From the NCBI RefSeq assembly GCF_016908015.1, contig NZ_JAFBDB010000005.1, positions 248,001-312,000 of the forward strand: DNA of 64,000 nt, read 5' to 3'. This document shows positions 27,727 through 37,065 of this stretch, in pieces. Every line of letters begins with the position of its first letter. The stretch's first letter is position 1. This DNA is from Clostridium pascui (GTDB lineage Bacteria > Bacillota > Clostridia > Clostridiales > Clostridiaceae). The position numbers were made by a program, and so were the translations under genes. Below the pieces are notes generated by a model. It did not search any database and was not told the DNA's origin. It saw only the letters and a list, made by a program, of their open reading frames with translations.

Positions 27727-27728
27727 TA

Positions 27729-27767
27729 GAAAAAACATCCTAAATAATTTAGGATGTTTTTTAGATT
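27729..27767 (+). terminator. Terminator of the tRNA gene
   Basis: AAAACATCCTAAAT/ATTTAGGATGTTTT stem with a T run, starting two bases after the CCA end. Confidence 0.9.
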
Positions 27768-27818
27768 TAATATCCATTATTTATCTTTTATATGTTTAAG
27801 ATTTTACTCTGTTTAGTG

Positions 27819-28184
27819 TTATTTTCCTAAACTATTCCAACGTTCATATACCTCGCTCAATTCAGAAAATGAACTTACTTTATCTTTTCCCTTAATTGCA
27901 CCTCGAAGACGTGCCAAAGTAAAACTAAATCCATTAATCTCATCTCTTTCTAAGCTAAATTGAACTCTCCTAACAATTTTATTCCATGCTTGATCTAATC
28001 TTTCGATAGTGCTATTAGCTTCTTCCCATTTTTCATCACTAATATTTTTATTTAAAACTTGAATAAGCTGTGGTACATTGTCATTTTGACTAAAAGAATT
28101 CTTAAGATAGTTTCCACTTAGCATTATTAGTATAAAACAAATTATTGTAACTATTGGTATTGAAACTATAAAAAATTTTCTCAT
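27819..28184 (-). CDS. DUF4363 family protein
   Basis: A 121-residue protein with one N-terminal membrane helix (about 5-23) and an extracytoplasmic helical domain. Motifs WEEANSTIERLDQAWNKI (about 53-70) and the following basic helix match DUF4363, which is usually encoded next to DUF421 proteins, as here. The function is unknown; the pairing suggests a partner of the YetF-like protein 15 bp upstream, possibly in spore or envelope biology. The ATG follows AAGGTG. Confidence 0.78.
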   Translation of the reverse strand: MRKFFIVSIPIVTIICFILIMLSGNYLKNSFSQNDNVPQLIQVLNKNISDEKWEEANSTIERLDQAWNKIVRRVQFSLERDEINGFSFTLARLRGAIKGKDKVSSFSELSEVYERWNSLGK

Positions 28185-28199
28185 TTTATTTCACCTTTC

Positions 28200-28928
28200 T
28201 TAGTAAGGTCCTTTGTAATCCCCTATATCAGTAACTTTTTTAATATGATCTTTGTACTTATCAATATATAAATTTCCTCCTGGGTCTAAAGTTAAAAGAA
28301 ACACCTCTAACGGATCATTTATTCCATATTTTTTTAGTTCCTTTAGTAGCCATTTTGTGTCCTTATTAAGTTGTCTCAAATTTTCTTCTATAATCATTCC
28401 TTCATAAATTATTTCTGTGCCTATGCCAGGTGTTTTTGCCTTAATATTAATATCTTTTAACGTTAAAGGTAAATACTCCGGCTTCTTAAGAATTGAAATA
28501 TCTCCATTGGGCTCTATTATGGCATAGGCCACTTCATTAAGATTAAACACTTCTTTGTTTCTGAGTAATTCTAAAATCTCTGCTGCCGTATACCTCATTT
28601 TTTTCAAAACATCTTCCATTATCTTCCCATCCATTATTACAATAGCTGGTTCTCCTTCCAAGTACTTAGCTGCATACCTCCACTTTAAACTTAAAAGCTC
28701 CATTAAATATCCTAGTACAACCCAAGTTACAAGTCCTACCCAGTGCGGCCATGCCCTACTTGATAAATCTGTAGTCAGTGTAGCTGCAATAGATCCAATT
28801 GTAATACCTAGAATGTAATCAAAAAATGTCAACTGACTTATTTGCTCTTTTCCTAAAATTCTTGCAAAGATAAGCAGTGAAAAAAAACCTATAATTGCTC
28901 TAACAAAAACAACTAATCCTTCATTCAA
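28200..28928 (-). CDS. DUF421 membrane protein (YetF/YcaP-like)
   Basis: A 242-residue protein with three N-terminal membrane helices (about 5-85) and a cytoplasmic domain. The family signature LTFFDYILGITIGSIAA (about 33-49) and the second-domain motif MRYTAAEILELLRNKEVFNLNEV (about 111-133) identify DUF421. An extra C-terminal region of about 70 residues is typical of the clostridial YetF type. It starts at TTG seven bases after AAGGAGG and forms an operon with the DUF4363 gene. The molecular role is not known. Confidence 0.82.
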   Translation of the reverse strand: MNEGLVVFVRAIIGFFSLLIFARILGKEQISQLTFFDYILGITIGSIAATLTTDLSSRAWPHWVGLVTWVVLGYLMELLSLKWRYAAKYLEGEPAIVIMDGKIMEDVLKKMRYTAAEILELLRNKEVFNLNEVAYAIIEPNGDISILKKPEYLPLTLKDINIKAKTPGIGTEIIYEGMIIEENLRQLNKDTKWLLKELKKYGINDPLEVFLLTLDPGGNLYIDKYKDHIKKVTDIGDYKGPY

Positions 28929-29082
28929 AGTATTACCTCCTTATTTCCTACTCTCTATTTAAACTATTCTACATAACTTCTTTGCCATATTGTTCATCAA
29001 CATATTTTCCCATTTACCTGTATAGTATCTCCTCTTAATATAAAATTTATATAGCATAAATATAAATAAGACTATAAAAAGG

Positions 29083-29128
29083 AGAGCATATATAGATCTT
29101 TATACAAATCTATATATGCTCTCTTATT
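29083..29128. terminator. Long perfect hairpin downstream of TipAS-MerR gene 1
   Basis: GAGAGCATATATAGAT pairs with ATCTATATATGCTCTC (16 bp) around ~10 bases. It ends the minus-strand regulator gene. Confidence 0.8.
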
Positions 29129-29142
29129 ACTTACTTAATATA

Positions 29143-29907
29143 CTATTTGCTCATTCCTGTATAAATGAAAATTGCATCTCTTAAGAACTCTGCTACTCCA
29201 GGTCGCTCCTTATCATAGTAAGCTTTAAATCTTTCATCATCAACATACATTTGAGCAAGACCAGCATGTGCTTCCTTGCTGTACTCACTCCAAAAATAAG
29301 TAAGCCATTTCTTGTGTAAATCAGCTGCCTTTTGAGCTATATCACTAGATGGATCACCACTTTCAAAAGCTTCCGCTAAGGCTTTCTTCACTTGATTTTC
29401 AAGACTTGTCACCTCATTATATTGTTCCTCTGTCATGTTCATTACCTTTGCATTTGACTTTTCAATAGTATCATTACCATACTTTTCTCTTATTTCCTTA
29501 CCATATTTATCCTCGTTGTCATCAACCATCCTTTGTTTAAATCCTTCAAATTTTTCTCTATCACTCATAGTAATTCTCCCTTCCGTTAAGGCAATTGTTT
29601 TATCAACATTTGAAATCAATAAATCTAATTGATTTCTCTTTTCAAGAAGCTGGGCGCGATGTTCTTTCAGTGCTTTTGCTCCATCAAAGGATGGTGCAGT
29701 TACTATATTTTTTATACTTTCTAAACTTACACCTAATTCCCTGTAAAATAATATTTGCTGCAATCTATCAACTTCCGCTTGACCATATATACGATATCCT
29801 GATGAATTAATTCTTGCCGGCTTAAGAATTCCTATTTCATCATAATATCTAAGTGTTCTGGTACTTACACCTGCTATTTTACTTAGTTTTTGCACTGTAT
29901 ATTCCAC
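29143..29907 (-). CDS. MerR-family regulator with TipAS ligand domain (1)
   Basis: A 254-residue regulator. The MerR winged helix (about 1-70; SKIAGVSTRTLRYYDEIG) is followed by a coiled coil (about 75-115) and a TipAS-type antibiotic-binding domain (about 130-250; W in KKWLTYFW, HAGLAQMYVDDERF). Such proteins bind thiopeptides or other drugs and activate promoters with long spacers. It starts at GTG after AGGAGG. Its own promoter has the 19-bp spacer expected of MerR targets, so autoregulation is likely. No efflux gene is directly adjacent in the same direction. A paralogue is at 51542-52294. Confidence 0.88.
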   Translation of the reverse strand: MEYTVQKLSKIAGVSTRTLRYYDEIGILKPARINSSGYRIYGQAEVDRLQQILFYRELGVSLESIKNIVTAPSFDGAKALKEHRAQLLEKRNQLDLLISNVDKTIALTEGRITMSDREKFEGFKQRMVDDNEDKYGKEIREKYGNDTIEKSNAKVMNMTEEQYNEVTSLENQVKKALAEAFESGDPSSDIAQKAADLHKKWLTYFWSEYSKEAHAGLAQMYVDDERFKAYYDKERPGVAEFLRDAIFIYTGMSK

Positions 29908-29931
29908 GTGCTTTCACCTCCTGACAAAATA

Positions 29932-29962
29932 AATATACACCTTTACGTAACGTTAATGTCAA
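29932..29962 (-). promoter_or_regulatory. MerR-type promoter, 19-bp spacer
   Basis: On the minus strand: TTGACA (29957-29962), 19 bp containing ACGTTACGT, and TATATT (29932-29937). The over-long spacer is the form that MerR-family activators distort. Confidence 0.75.
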
Positions 29963-30011
29963 TAACCTTTTTTAAATATTTTACTTCTTTTTAGTGATAA
30001 AAATAATGAAT

Positions 30012-30046
30012 AAGGGTATGATACTACAAATGTATCATACCCTTGT
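30012..30046. terminator. Hairpin after the 173-residue secreted-protein gene
   Basis: AAGGGTATGATA/TATCATACCCTT with a 9-base loop; T-rich sequence follows on the plus side. It likely insulates the regulator and the minus-strand gene ending at 30060. Confidence 0.65.
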
Positions 30047-30059
30047 TTATTTTTGTTAG

Positions 30060-30581
30060 TTACTTATTAAACACAGGATCATACCCAACCACAGTCCATA
30101 TTCCTGTGCTATCTTGTCTTACAAGTCTTTGTAGATACACCCTTCTAATAGGAGCTGTATCTCCTAGCACTTCTACAATTGCTTCCTTCTCAGTGTTTTT
30201 TACTATTTTAAGATTTTCATATTTAATAGGATAATCCCCTTGAATACCTTCTGGAGAAATCTTTAAGCTTACAAAAACTTGAGTTACAAATACTGGGTCT
30301 AACTTCCATGGTGAATGCCCTGCATCAACGCTCTTTTGATTATTTTTTTCCCTCTCTAAATCAACAGGAACTTTAACTTGTGGGTTATCTGCAAATTCAC
30401 CTACTGATGATTGATCTGCTATGCTACTAGTTAGAGTCTTTATACTCTCTACTGCGTATGCAATATTAGTTTTTCCTATAGGCACTATAGTATTTAATAT
30501 AATACTTAATGTAGATATCACTGCAACGTAAGATATTCCATAAAACCACTTTTTTCTTAATTTATTCTCTCTATCACTCAT
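30060..30581 (-). CDS. Membrane-anchored protein of unknown function
   Basis: A 173-residue protein. A basic N-terminus and one hydrophobic helix (about 13-35) place the rest outside the membrane. The extracellular part has an NTF2-like feel: alternating strands with VFVSLKISPEG, KEAIVEVLGDTA and VYLQRLVRQDSTGIWTVVGY near the end, the last resembling the closing strand of small secreted fold-stabilising domains. The exact family is not recognised. The ribosome site is GAGG. It lies 64 bp after the NagZ gene on the same strand, so the two may be co-transcribed. Confidence 0.62.
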   Translation of the reverse strand: MSDRENKLRKKWFYGISYVAVISTLSIILNTIVPIGKTNIAYAVESIKTLTSSIADQSSVGEFADNPQVKVPVDLEREKNNQKSVDAGHSPWKLDPVFVTQVFVSLKISPEGIQGDYPIKYENLKIVKNTEKEAIVEVLGDTAPIRRVYLQRLVRQDSTGIWTVVGYDPVFNK

Positions 30582-30645
30582 AGGCCTATTCCTCCATTAT
30601 TTAATAATCTCTTTTTAGTATTTTCAAGGTTTTTATTATAAATTC

Positions 30646-32109
30646 TTAGGATATCTTGTAAATATCTAAAAGGGTTTTTATTTTATTATTTATTTTATTA
30701 ATATCTACAGAATTTATTATTTCATCCTTCAAGTTGTACTTTTGTTTTAGTTTCAATATTCTATAAACACTTTCGTCTATTCTTCCTTCTGATATTTCCC
30801 CATTTGATACTGCACCTTTCAAAGCATTAATTACTCCTATTTCATTATTATAACCATGCCCAACTAATATAATATCAGTTCCAGCATTTACTGACTTTAC
30901 CGCAGCCTCTCCAAGATTATAGTTTTTAATTATTGCACCCATAGTCATCTCATCGGTAATTACAACACCATCAAATCTAAGACTATTTCTTAATATATCT
31001 GTAATAATAGTTTTTGACATAGACGAAGGATTTTCACTATCAATCTTAGGTAAAAGTATATGTGCAATCATTACCATATCAGCACCATTTTCTATAGCTT
31101 TATTAAAAGGTATCAGTTCAAAGCTTTGTAATCTATCTAAATCATTATTTACAGTTGGAAGTCCTACATGTGAATCTACTGAAGTATCACCATGTCCTGG
31201 GAAATGCTTCACTACAGGGATAATATTTTCTGATTGGATTCCTTTCATGGTTTCAACACCTAAACTGCTTACAATATCAGGGTTTACTCCAAAGGATCTA
31301 CTACCTATAACTGGATTTTTAGGATTACTGTTAACATCTAAAACTGGTGCAAAGTTCATATTAAACCCAAAGGACTTTATTTCATTAGCAATAGTTCTGC
31401 CAATCTTATTTGAAAAATCTTTATCATTTATTTGACCAATTGCTTTATTAGTGGGAAATCTTTTAAACTCCTTAGGCATCCTTGTTACTTTTCCTCCTTC
31501 TTCATCCAGAGAAAAAAATAGCGGAATTTTGTTATCTGCATTTTCCTTTTTCAATGAGTTAACTAAATTAAGTAGTTGTTCAGTACTCTGAACATTCTCA
31601 TCAAATATTATAAATCCTCCTACCTTATGCTCTCTTATAAGCTTTTTAGAATTATCACTTAAATTATATCCATCAACACCTACCATAAGCATTTGACCAA
31701 TTTTCTCATCTAAAGTCATTGTATTTATCTTTTCTGCTATAGGATCAACTTGCTTAATAATTTTAATTGTTTTAGCATCAGCTTGAACAGGATAGGATTC
31801 TCTTACAGGCCCTTCAAATATAATTTCTACTTTTGTCCCTTTTTTCAAGTCACTTTTCTCCAATTCTTCTTTGGTATCCTTATCATAAATTTTGGTTTTC
31901 TCTCCAATGAATACACTAGCTTTATCATGCTGTGTGTCCTGTTCTAAGTTTCCTTCTACTAATATTCCTATTATTTTACTGTTATCGTCTAATGATACTT
32001 CTACTATTTCCCCTCTTATTCCTATCTTTTCTTCAACGCTTTTCTTAGTACAACCAGCCACACTAAGTAATAAAAAAACACTAACTAGTAATATTATCTT
32101 CTTTATCAT
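30646..32109 (-). CDS. nagZ: Lipoprotein beta-N-acetylhexosaminidase (GH3, NagZ-like)
   Basis: A 487-residue protein. A lipobox LLSVAGC puts the lipidated cysteine at residue 20. An extra N-terminal domain (about 28-120; IRGEIVEVSLDDNSKIIGI) precedes a GH3 barrel (about 125-480). The NagZ signatures KHFPGHGDT (catalytic His loop) and VVITDEMTMGAI with the nucleophile Asp are intact. It removes terminal N-acetylglucosamine from muropeptides outside the cell, in wall turnover or recycling. The ATG follows GGAAGG. Length and domain order are like those of Gram-positive secreted NagZ. Confidence 0.9.
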   Translation of the reverse strand: MIKKIILLVSVFLLLSVAGCTKKSVEEKIGIRGEIVEVSLDDNSKIIGILVEGNLEQDTQHDKASVFIGEKTKIYDKDTKEELEKSDLKKGTKVEIIFEGPVRESYPVQADAKTIKIIKQVDPIAEKINTMTLDEKIGQMLMVGVDGYNLSDNSKKLIREHKVGGFIIFDENVQSTEQLLNLVNSLKKENADNKIPLFFSLDEEGGKVTRMPKEFKRFPTNKAIGQINDKDFSNKIGRTIANEIKSFGFNMNFAPVLDVNSNPKNPVIGSRSFGVNPDIVSSLGVETMKGIQSENIIPVVKHFPGHGDTSVDSHVGLPTVNNDLDRLQSFELIPFNKAIENGADMVMIAHILLPKIDSENPSSMSKTIITDILRNSLRFDGVVITDEMTMGAIIKNYNLGEAAVKSVNAGTDIILVGHGYNNEIGVINALKGAVSNGEISEGRIDESVYRILKLKQKYNLKDEIINSVDINKINNKIKTLLDIYKIS

Positions 32110-32307
32110 AATCTTAACCTTCCTGTAACTTTTATTTTACCTATATATACGTAAATATAATAAAAATGCCCTCTTCTATTATAGATACTAATAAATTCAA
32201 CAACTGTTATATTTTTACCCAATTGTAGGTTTGTTATATCATCTTTAAAATTTATTATAAAAGTGTATACTATTCTTATGATAAATTTTTGTAAGGGTGG
32301 TGTTTTG

Positions 32308-32568
32308 ATGAAAGATCTAAAAGTATTTATAACAGATTGGTGTCCTCATTGCAGACGAGCAATTAATTGGATAGATGAGGTAAAAGAAGAAAATCCAAAA
32401 TACAGAGATATTAAAGTGGAAATAATAGATGAAGAAAAGCATCCTGATATATCTAAGCAGTATGATTATTATTATGTTCCTACTTACTATGTTGGAAATA
32501 GCAAAGTTTATGAAGGAGGCACTACTAAGGATATTGTTATACAGGCCTTTGAGGAAGCCGCTAAATAA
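32308..32568 (+). CDS. Thioredoxin/glutaredoxin-fold protein
   Basis: An 86-residue protein with WCPHC (11-15), the dithiol site of a thioredoxin-like fold, a cis-proline region VPTYYV (about 55-60) and the final helix. It probably reduces disulfides or glutaredoxin-like targets in the cytosol. The open frame extends upstream to 32263, but the ATG at 32308 follows GGGTGGTG and fits the family length. It is flanked by genes on the other strand and ends at a hairpin terminator. Confidence 0.85.
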   Translation: MKDLKVFITDWCPHCRRAINWIDEVKEENPKYRDIKVEIIDEEKHPDISKQYDYYYVPTYYVGNSKVYEGGTTKDIVIQAFEEAAK

Positions 32569-32595
32569 ATAAAAAGTTTTATATATTTATGGAGC

Positions 32596-32632
32596 AAAAA
32601 AAGCTATGAGTTTTTAAACCCATAGCTTCATA
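32596..32632. terminator. Bidirectional terminator
   Basis: AAGCTATGAGTTT/AAACCCATAGCTT stem; an A run precedes it. It ends both the thioredoxin-like gene and the minus-strand MFS gene. Confidence 0.75.
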
Positions 32633-32675
32633 AATAACATTATAAATACCTCTTTTATCTAGCAATCCAATAATA

Positions 32676-33902
32676 CTATAATTCAGGCTTAGAAACTGGC
32701 ATTCCAGCCTCAATAAGTTCTTTGTTTTTCATTAAGAAGAAACCTTGAACAACTAGTAGCACTCCAGTTCCAATAAGCATCCATTCTATAGCAACGGCAT
32801 CAGCCAAAGGCCCAAACACAAGCATGGCAAGAGGCATGGTGATACTTGATATCATCCCTAAAACACTGAATACTCTACCTAGGAAATTTTCTTCTACTTT
32901 CTCCTGCAATAAAACCGTAGCAGGTGTATTAAAGGCAGGCATAACAGCGCCAAATAAACACATGAAACTTAAATATACCCAAAAGTTTGGAACAACTCCA
33001 AGTGCAAAGGTACATATTCCCATGATAAGGCTTGATAGCGTCATTGTATGAGTTCTATTTTTAAAGCCTCCCCAAGATGCTATAATGATACCACCTAACA
33101 TCATACCAACTGAAAAAGTGATTTCAACTGCCGTTAAACGCCAAACATCATCACCAAAACTACGTGCCACCTGCAGAGGTGTTAAAAATGCAGCTGGTGA
33201 AACTAATGCATAAAAAATCGCACAAAATACAAAGAATCGCTTAACATATCCATGATTTTTAATGTAGTTATAACCTTCGACCATATCACTAAAATAGCTA
33301 GTCTTTTGTTTTTCTAATGCTTTTGCATGAGATGGAACCTTTAAAAATAAAAGTAATATGGAAACCGCTATAGCTGCTGTAATAACATCTATAAAAAATA
33401 TCGATTCTATGGTAGCCATATTTAAAAGAGCTCCACTAATCATAGGTGATACCAACATAACCAATGATTGTATACTGCTGTTTGTTGCATTGACCTTAGT
33501 AAGCTTATCCTCTGGCACAAGTTGTGGAAGAAATGCTGATATAGCTGGAGTTTGCACTCCTGAACCCACGGAACGCACTGCAGATGCCACAAAAAGCATC
33601 CATAGTGAATCGTATCCTTTTAAAAATAATATAGCTAAAATAAGTGTTGATATTGCAATCAAAGAATCTGATAACATTATAAGCACTTTTCGATTATAGC
33701 GGTCAGCCCATACCCCTGCAAAGGGTGAAAGAAAAAAGGTAGGTACAAACCCACAAATAATTGATATAGCCATCATTACGCCAGATTGTGTTTGTAATGT
33801 AATATACCATGTAATTGCATATTGAACCAGCATAGATCCAAAGAGAGATATAGTCTGACTAGCTAAAAAAAGTGTTATATTTCTTTTCCAATTATTATTC
33901 AT
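32676..33902 (-). CDS. MFS drug-efflux transporter, Mef-like
   Basis: A 408-residue, twelve-helix transporter of the MFS_3/enterobactin-exporter type, which includes macrolide-efflux (Mef) proteins. SLFGSMLVQYAITWYI (about 20-35) and GVWADRYNRKVLIMLSD (about 63-79) are typical of this group. It is the second gene of an operon behind an ABC-F protein, 50 bp downstream, as mef and msr genes are often paired. A role in antibiotic resistance is therefore likely; the drug is not known. GGGAGG lies 11 bases before the ATG. Confidence 0.82.
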   Translation of the reverse strand: MNNNWKRNITLFLASQTISLFGSMLVQYAITWYITLQTQSGVMMAISIICGFVPTFFLSPFAGVWADRYNRKVLIMLSDSLIAISTLILAILFLKGYDSLWMLFVASAVRSVGSGVQTPAISAFLPQLVPEDKLTKVNATNSSIQSLVMLVSPMISGALLNMATIESIFFIDVITAAIAVSILLLFLKVPSHAKALEKQKTSYFSDMVEGYNYIKNHGYVKRFFVFCAIFYALVSPAAFLTPLQVARSFGDDVWRLTAVEITFSVGMMLGGIIIASWGGFKNRTHTMTLSSLIMGICTFALGVVPNFWVYLSFMCLFGAVMPAFNTPATVLLQEKVEENFLGRVFSVLGMISSITMPLAMLVFGPLADAVAIEWMLIGTGVLLVVQGFFLMKNKELIEAGMPVSKPEL

Positions 33903-33952
33903 ACAGTAAATGTTCCTCCCAGTCTTTTTTATAATTAAAGACTACTTATTTT

Positions 33953-35599
33953 TTAAATACTTTCTTTTAATTTTTTTACTTTAGTTAGTACTTCATGATA
34001 TTCCTTATCTAGTAATGCAACATCATCTTTTTTTGATGGCATTGATAGTCTTCCTATAAGTTCAGAAAGACGATTTTGTAATACAAAGATTTGTTTTTCA
34101 ATTTCAGATTTATTATTATCTACAATTTTATTTTTACTAGCTAAATATTCCTTGTAGTTTTTATTAAACATATTTATTTTATAGTTTTCTATGATCATTA
34201 TCTGATTTGCAACAGACTCTATAAATCTTCTATCATGAGAAACAAATAGTAAGGTTCTATCATACTCCTTAAGTGCAGTTTCTATGACTTCAAGAGAATT
34301 TATATCCATATAGTTAGTAGGCTCATCTAATATAAGTAAATTAATATCCTGAAGCAGCATTTTTGCAAAAGAAACCTTAACTCGTTCTCCTCCACTTAAT
34401 ACGTTTATTTTTTTATAAATGTCCTCTCTTTTAAACAACAATCTTGCCAATAATATTCTAGCAAAGGTTTCATTATATATGCTGCTTTCCATTACATTTT
34501 CTATTATAGTTAAGTTTTCTTTTAAAATACTCATATCTTGGCTAAAGTATCCTATCTTTGCTCCCTTTGCAATTTTTATAGAATCATCATTATTCATTAT
34601 CATTTTAATTAGAGTACTTTTGCCACATCCATTATATCCAATTAATGCTGTCTTTGATCCATTGTATATATTGAATTCAGCATTATTGAATATAACCTTC
34701 TTTCCAAAGGATTTATTTATATTGCAGCCTTCTATAATCATTTTACTATGAAGCTTGCTTGAATCTATAATGTTCAGCTTAATTCCCTCTTCTTTCTTAG
34801 GCTTTTCCTTAACTTCAAGATGCTCTATTCTTTTTTCAACATTTTTTACTGCCCTCTCAAGACTTGCTTTTGCCTTTTGTCCTCCCATCTTATGGAGCCT
34901 TGCTTCGGAATTCCCCATTCGCTTAGGTGTTCTTTTTATACTCTTTACCTTTTGCGCTGTATCAGTAATCACTGCTTCAAGCCGTTTTTTTTCTTTCACA
35001 TAATCATCATATTCAAATTCAGCTCGTTCTCTTTCTTGGGTTTTTTGAGCAACGTAGCTACTATAATTGCCATTATATATTTTTATTCTTCCATCCTCTA
35101 CTTCCAATATCTTATTACAAAGCTTATCTAAAAAGTTTCTATCATGGGATATTAGCACTAATGCACCTTTGTACTCACCAAACTTTTTCTCCATAAGCTC
35201 AATGCCTTCTATATCCACATTACTAGTAGGTTCATCTGCAAATATCAATAAGCTGTTATTGCTGAAACCATCTGCAAGTTTAAATCTGGTCTTTTCTCCT
35301 CCACTCATATTCTCATCCCAAGTATTTTGAACACCAAACTTTGAAGCCATTTCATTACTAATGTTTCTATTTTCAGGTTCTTCTAACTGAGATATATATG
35401 AGTACCTTTCATATAGCTTAACCCAACCTTCATCTAGTTCTATCCTTCTACTTAGTATATTAATCAAGGTGGTCTTACCTACTCCATTTGACCCTATAAC
35501 TCCTATTCTATCTTCAGAATAAATTTTTAAGTTTTCTACATCTAGCACCAATCTATCGCCAAAATATTTTTTAATATTACTGCATTCCATTAACAACAT
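33953..35599 (-). CDS. ABC-F ribosome-protection-type ATPase
   Basis: A 548-residue protein with two ATPase domains and no membrane segments. Walker A GSNGVGKTT (36-44) and GYNGCGKST (near 318), signatures MSGGEKTRF and LSGGERVKV, Walker B with DEPTSNVD and DEPTNYMD are present. The interdomain linker (about 190-285) is long and basic, as in antibiotic-resistance ABC-Fs (Lsa, Vga, CplR), which displace drugs from the ribosome. A C-terminal extension (about 490-548) is coiled. The gene is preceded by a terminator that abuts its ATG, so antibiotic-induced read-through is likely. Confidence 0.88.
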   Translation of the reverse strand: MLLMECSNIKKYFGDRLVLDVENLKIYSEDRIGVIGSNGVGKTTLINILSRRIELDEGWVKLYERYSYISQLEEPENRNISNEMASKFGVQNTWDENMSGGEKTRFKLADGFSNNSLLIFADEPTSNVDIEGIELMEKKFGEYKGALVLISHDRNFLDKLCNKILEVEDGRIKIYNGNYSSYVAQKTQERERAEFEYDDYVKEKKRLEAVITDTAQKVKSIKRTPKRMGNSEARLHKMGGQKAKASLERAVKNVEKRIEHLEVKEKPKKEEGIKLNIIDSSKLHSKMIIEGCNINKSFGKKVIFNNAEFNIYNGSKTALIGYNGCGKSTLIKMIMNNDDSIKIAKGAKIGYFSQDMSILKENLTIIENVMESSIYNETFARILLARLLFKREDIYKKINVLSGGERVKVSFAKMLLQDINLLILDEPTNYMDINSLEVIETALKEYDRTLLFVSHDRRFIESVANQIMIIENYKINMFNKNYKEYLASKNKIVDNNKSEIEKQIFVLQNRLSELIGRLSMPSKKDDVALLDKEYHEVLTKVKKLKESI

Positions 35600-35631
35600 A
35601 AAAAATCCCCTCCTTGTAACTTGGAGAGGAT
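35600..35631 (-). terminator. Attenuator abutting the ABC-F start codon
   Basis: ATCCTCTCC and GGAGGGGAT (35605-35631) form a 9-bp stem with one G-U pair, followed directly by TTTTTT and then the ATG. The right arm is also the Shine-Dalgarno site, so the hairpin both terminates transcription and hides the ribosome site. Confidence 0.82.
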
Positions 35632-35812
35632 AGCGTAATAACTATATAATAACCTAAATGTAACCCAAATCAAATCTGAACTCATGTAAGAATAAAGTGA
35701 TAATACAAATATATGATCTTTCGTAAATCACTTAATCCTCTAACAATAAGAAGATAAGTTTCATATACCAGTACATATCAAGATTTAATTAGCTAATTAA
35801 GGCTAAAATTTC
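35632..35812 (-). promoter_or_regulatory. Long regulatory leader of the ABC-F operon
   Basis: About 205 nt lie between the probable transcription start (near 35806) and the ABC-F ATG. A short hydrophobic frame (35732-35776, 14 codons) could be a leader peptide for ribosome-stalling control, but it has no clear ribosome site. An AATTAGCTAATT palindrome occurs early in the leader. The remainder of the gap to 36065 is AT-rich without further recognisable features. Confidence 0.5.
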
Positions 35813-35842
35813 ATTATATAGACAAACTATCAACAGTTACAA
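35813..35842 (-). promoter_or_regulatory. Promoter of the ABC-F operon
   Basis: TTGTAA (35837-35842), 18 bp, TATAAT (35813-35818) on the minus strand. Confidence 0.6.
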
Positions 35843-36065
35843 AAACACTATCCACTCTCAAATTTAATAAAATGCATGACAATAAAGCCTTTATCAAAAC
35901 TTTATTTAAATTTTCATTTTACATCATTAAAAGTGAATTACATTCTCATTTCTGCCAATACCTTGCCCTTTCCTAAAATAAAATTTATTGATATTCAATA
36001 AGATTATATAGTTAACTTACATAATTGTCAACTCATGGATGCCATTTATTTATTTCTAAATAAAA

Positions 36066-36644
36066 CTATTTCCTCATACATAGAATGCGAGGAATAACAG
36101 TAAGATATAAATAATTTATACTTTCACTATGAAAAATAGTTACCACTACTTTAGAACATATAAGACCTAGTGCAATTCCTGTAATAACATCTAATGGGTA
36201 ATGGACATTTAAATAAATTCTAGAAAATGCTATTAATGAAGCTAAAACAACTGCCATAATGCTTAATTTACTGTCCATCATGATGAGTATGCCTGATGCT
36301 GCAAATGAAGATGCGGTGTGTCCTGACGGAAAGGAATAGGTTATGGGTTTCGATATTAATAGTTTATTTATCTTCATATGTTCAAAAGGCCTTGTCCTTT
36401 TTATAATATGCTTTATTATTCCCTCTCCAATAATAGTAACTAAAATTATAGAAGCAATTACCATATAACCTTCAATTCTATAATTCTCGTTTTGTATTAA
36501 ATATATTGAAATAATTGCCCACACCATGGCACCATTACCTAAAGAAGTAATTAGCGGCATTATTTTATCAAGCACTTTACATCTAATTTTTTTGCTTAAT
36601 AAATTCAACATTTTTCTATCAATAATTTGCAAGTAAGCTATCAT
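36066..36644 (-). CDS. PAP2-family membrane phosphatase
   Basis: A 192-residue membrane protein with about five helices. The three phosphatase motifs occur in order: KRTRPF (about 97-102, KxxxxxxRP type), PSGHTASSF (about 116-124) and SRIYLNVHYPLDV (about 150-162). Such enzymes dephosphorylate undecaprenyl pyrophosphate or phosphatidyl lipids at the outer face of the membrane. GGAAGTG precedes the ATG. The gene stands alone. Confidence 0.88.
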   Translation of the reverse strand: MIAYLQIIDRKMLNLLSKKIRCKVLDKIMPLITSLGNGAMVWAIISIYLIQNENYRIEGYMVIASIILVTIIGEGIIKHIIKRTRPFEHMKINKLLISKPITYSFPSGHTASSFAASGILIMMDSKLSIMAVVLASLIAFSRIYLNVHYPLDVITGIALGLICSKVVVTIFHSESINYLYLTVIPRILCMRK

Positions 36645-37065
36645 ACAGTAATCACTTCCTTCCTATATTTTTATTTAAATTTAAAAACATATTAACTATT
36701 ATATTATATATATTAATTCTATCATAGTTTTTAATGATGTTTTAGTTATAAAATCAAAAATTTACTTAAGAAAATCTTAATTTTACTATGAAAATTATTA
36801 TTTCATCTTTAAATTTAAAATTTAATTGAATTGCTTAACTACAACTCTTTTTTATATAATAATTTGCTCTTTTACCTAGAAAAGTAACAATGTAATTTAT
36901 ATTTTAAATGTTAAATATTAAAATTTTGTTAGAAACACATTAAGGTTTATTAAGAAAATTAATGTTATACATTAAAAGAATGATTTTAATAATAAATATT
37001 TTTATTTATAATACTTATGTATTTCAGGAGCAATATCAGTGCTTCTACATATTATAAAATGAGTG
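36645..37065. other. AT-rich intergenic region without genes
   Basis: Roughly 420 bases of more than 80% A+T between divergent genes. No open frame, RNA gene or operator was recognised; promoters for both flanking genes must be here, but AT richness makes any -10/-35 call unreliable. Confidence 0.5.

Noticed and set aside
35732-35776. Leader peptide gene for the ABC-F operon
   Set aside because: The frame is short and no ribosome site is seen, so it is mentioned within the leader but not listed as a gene.
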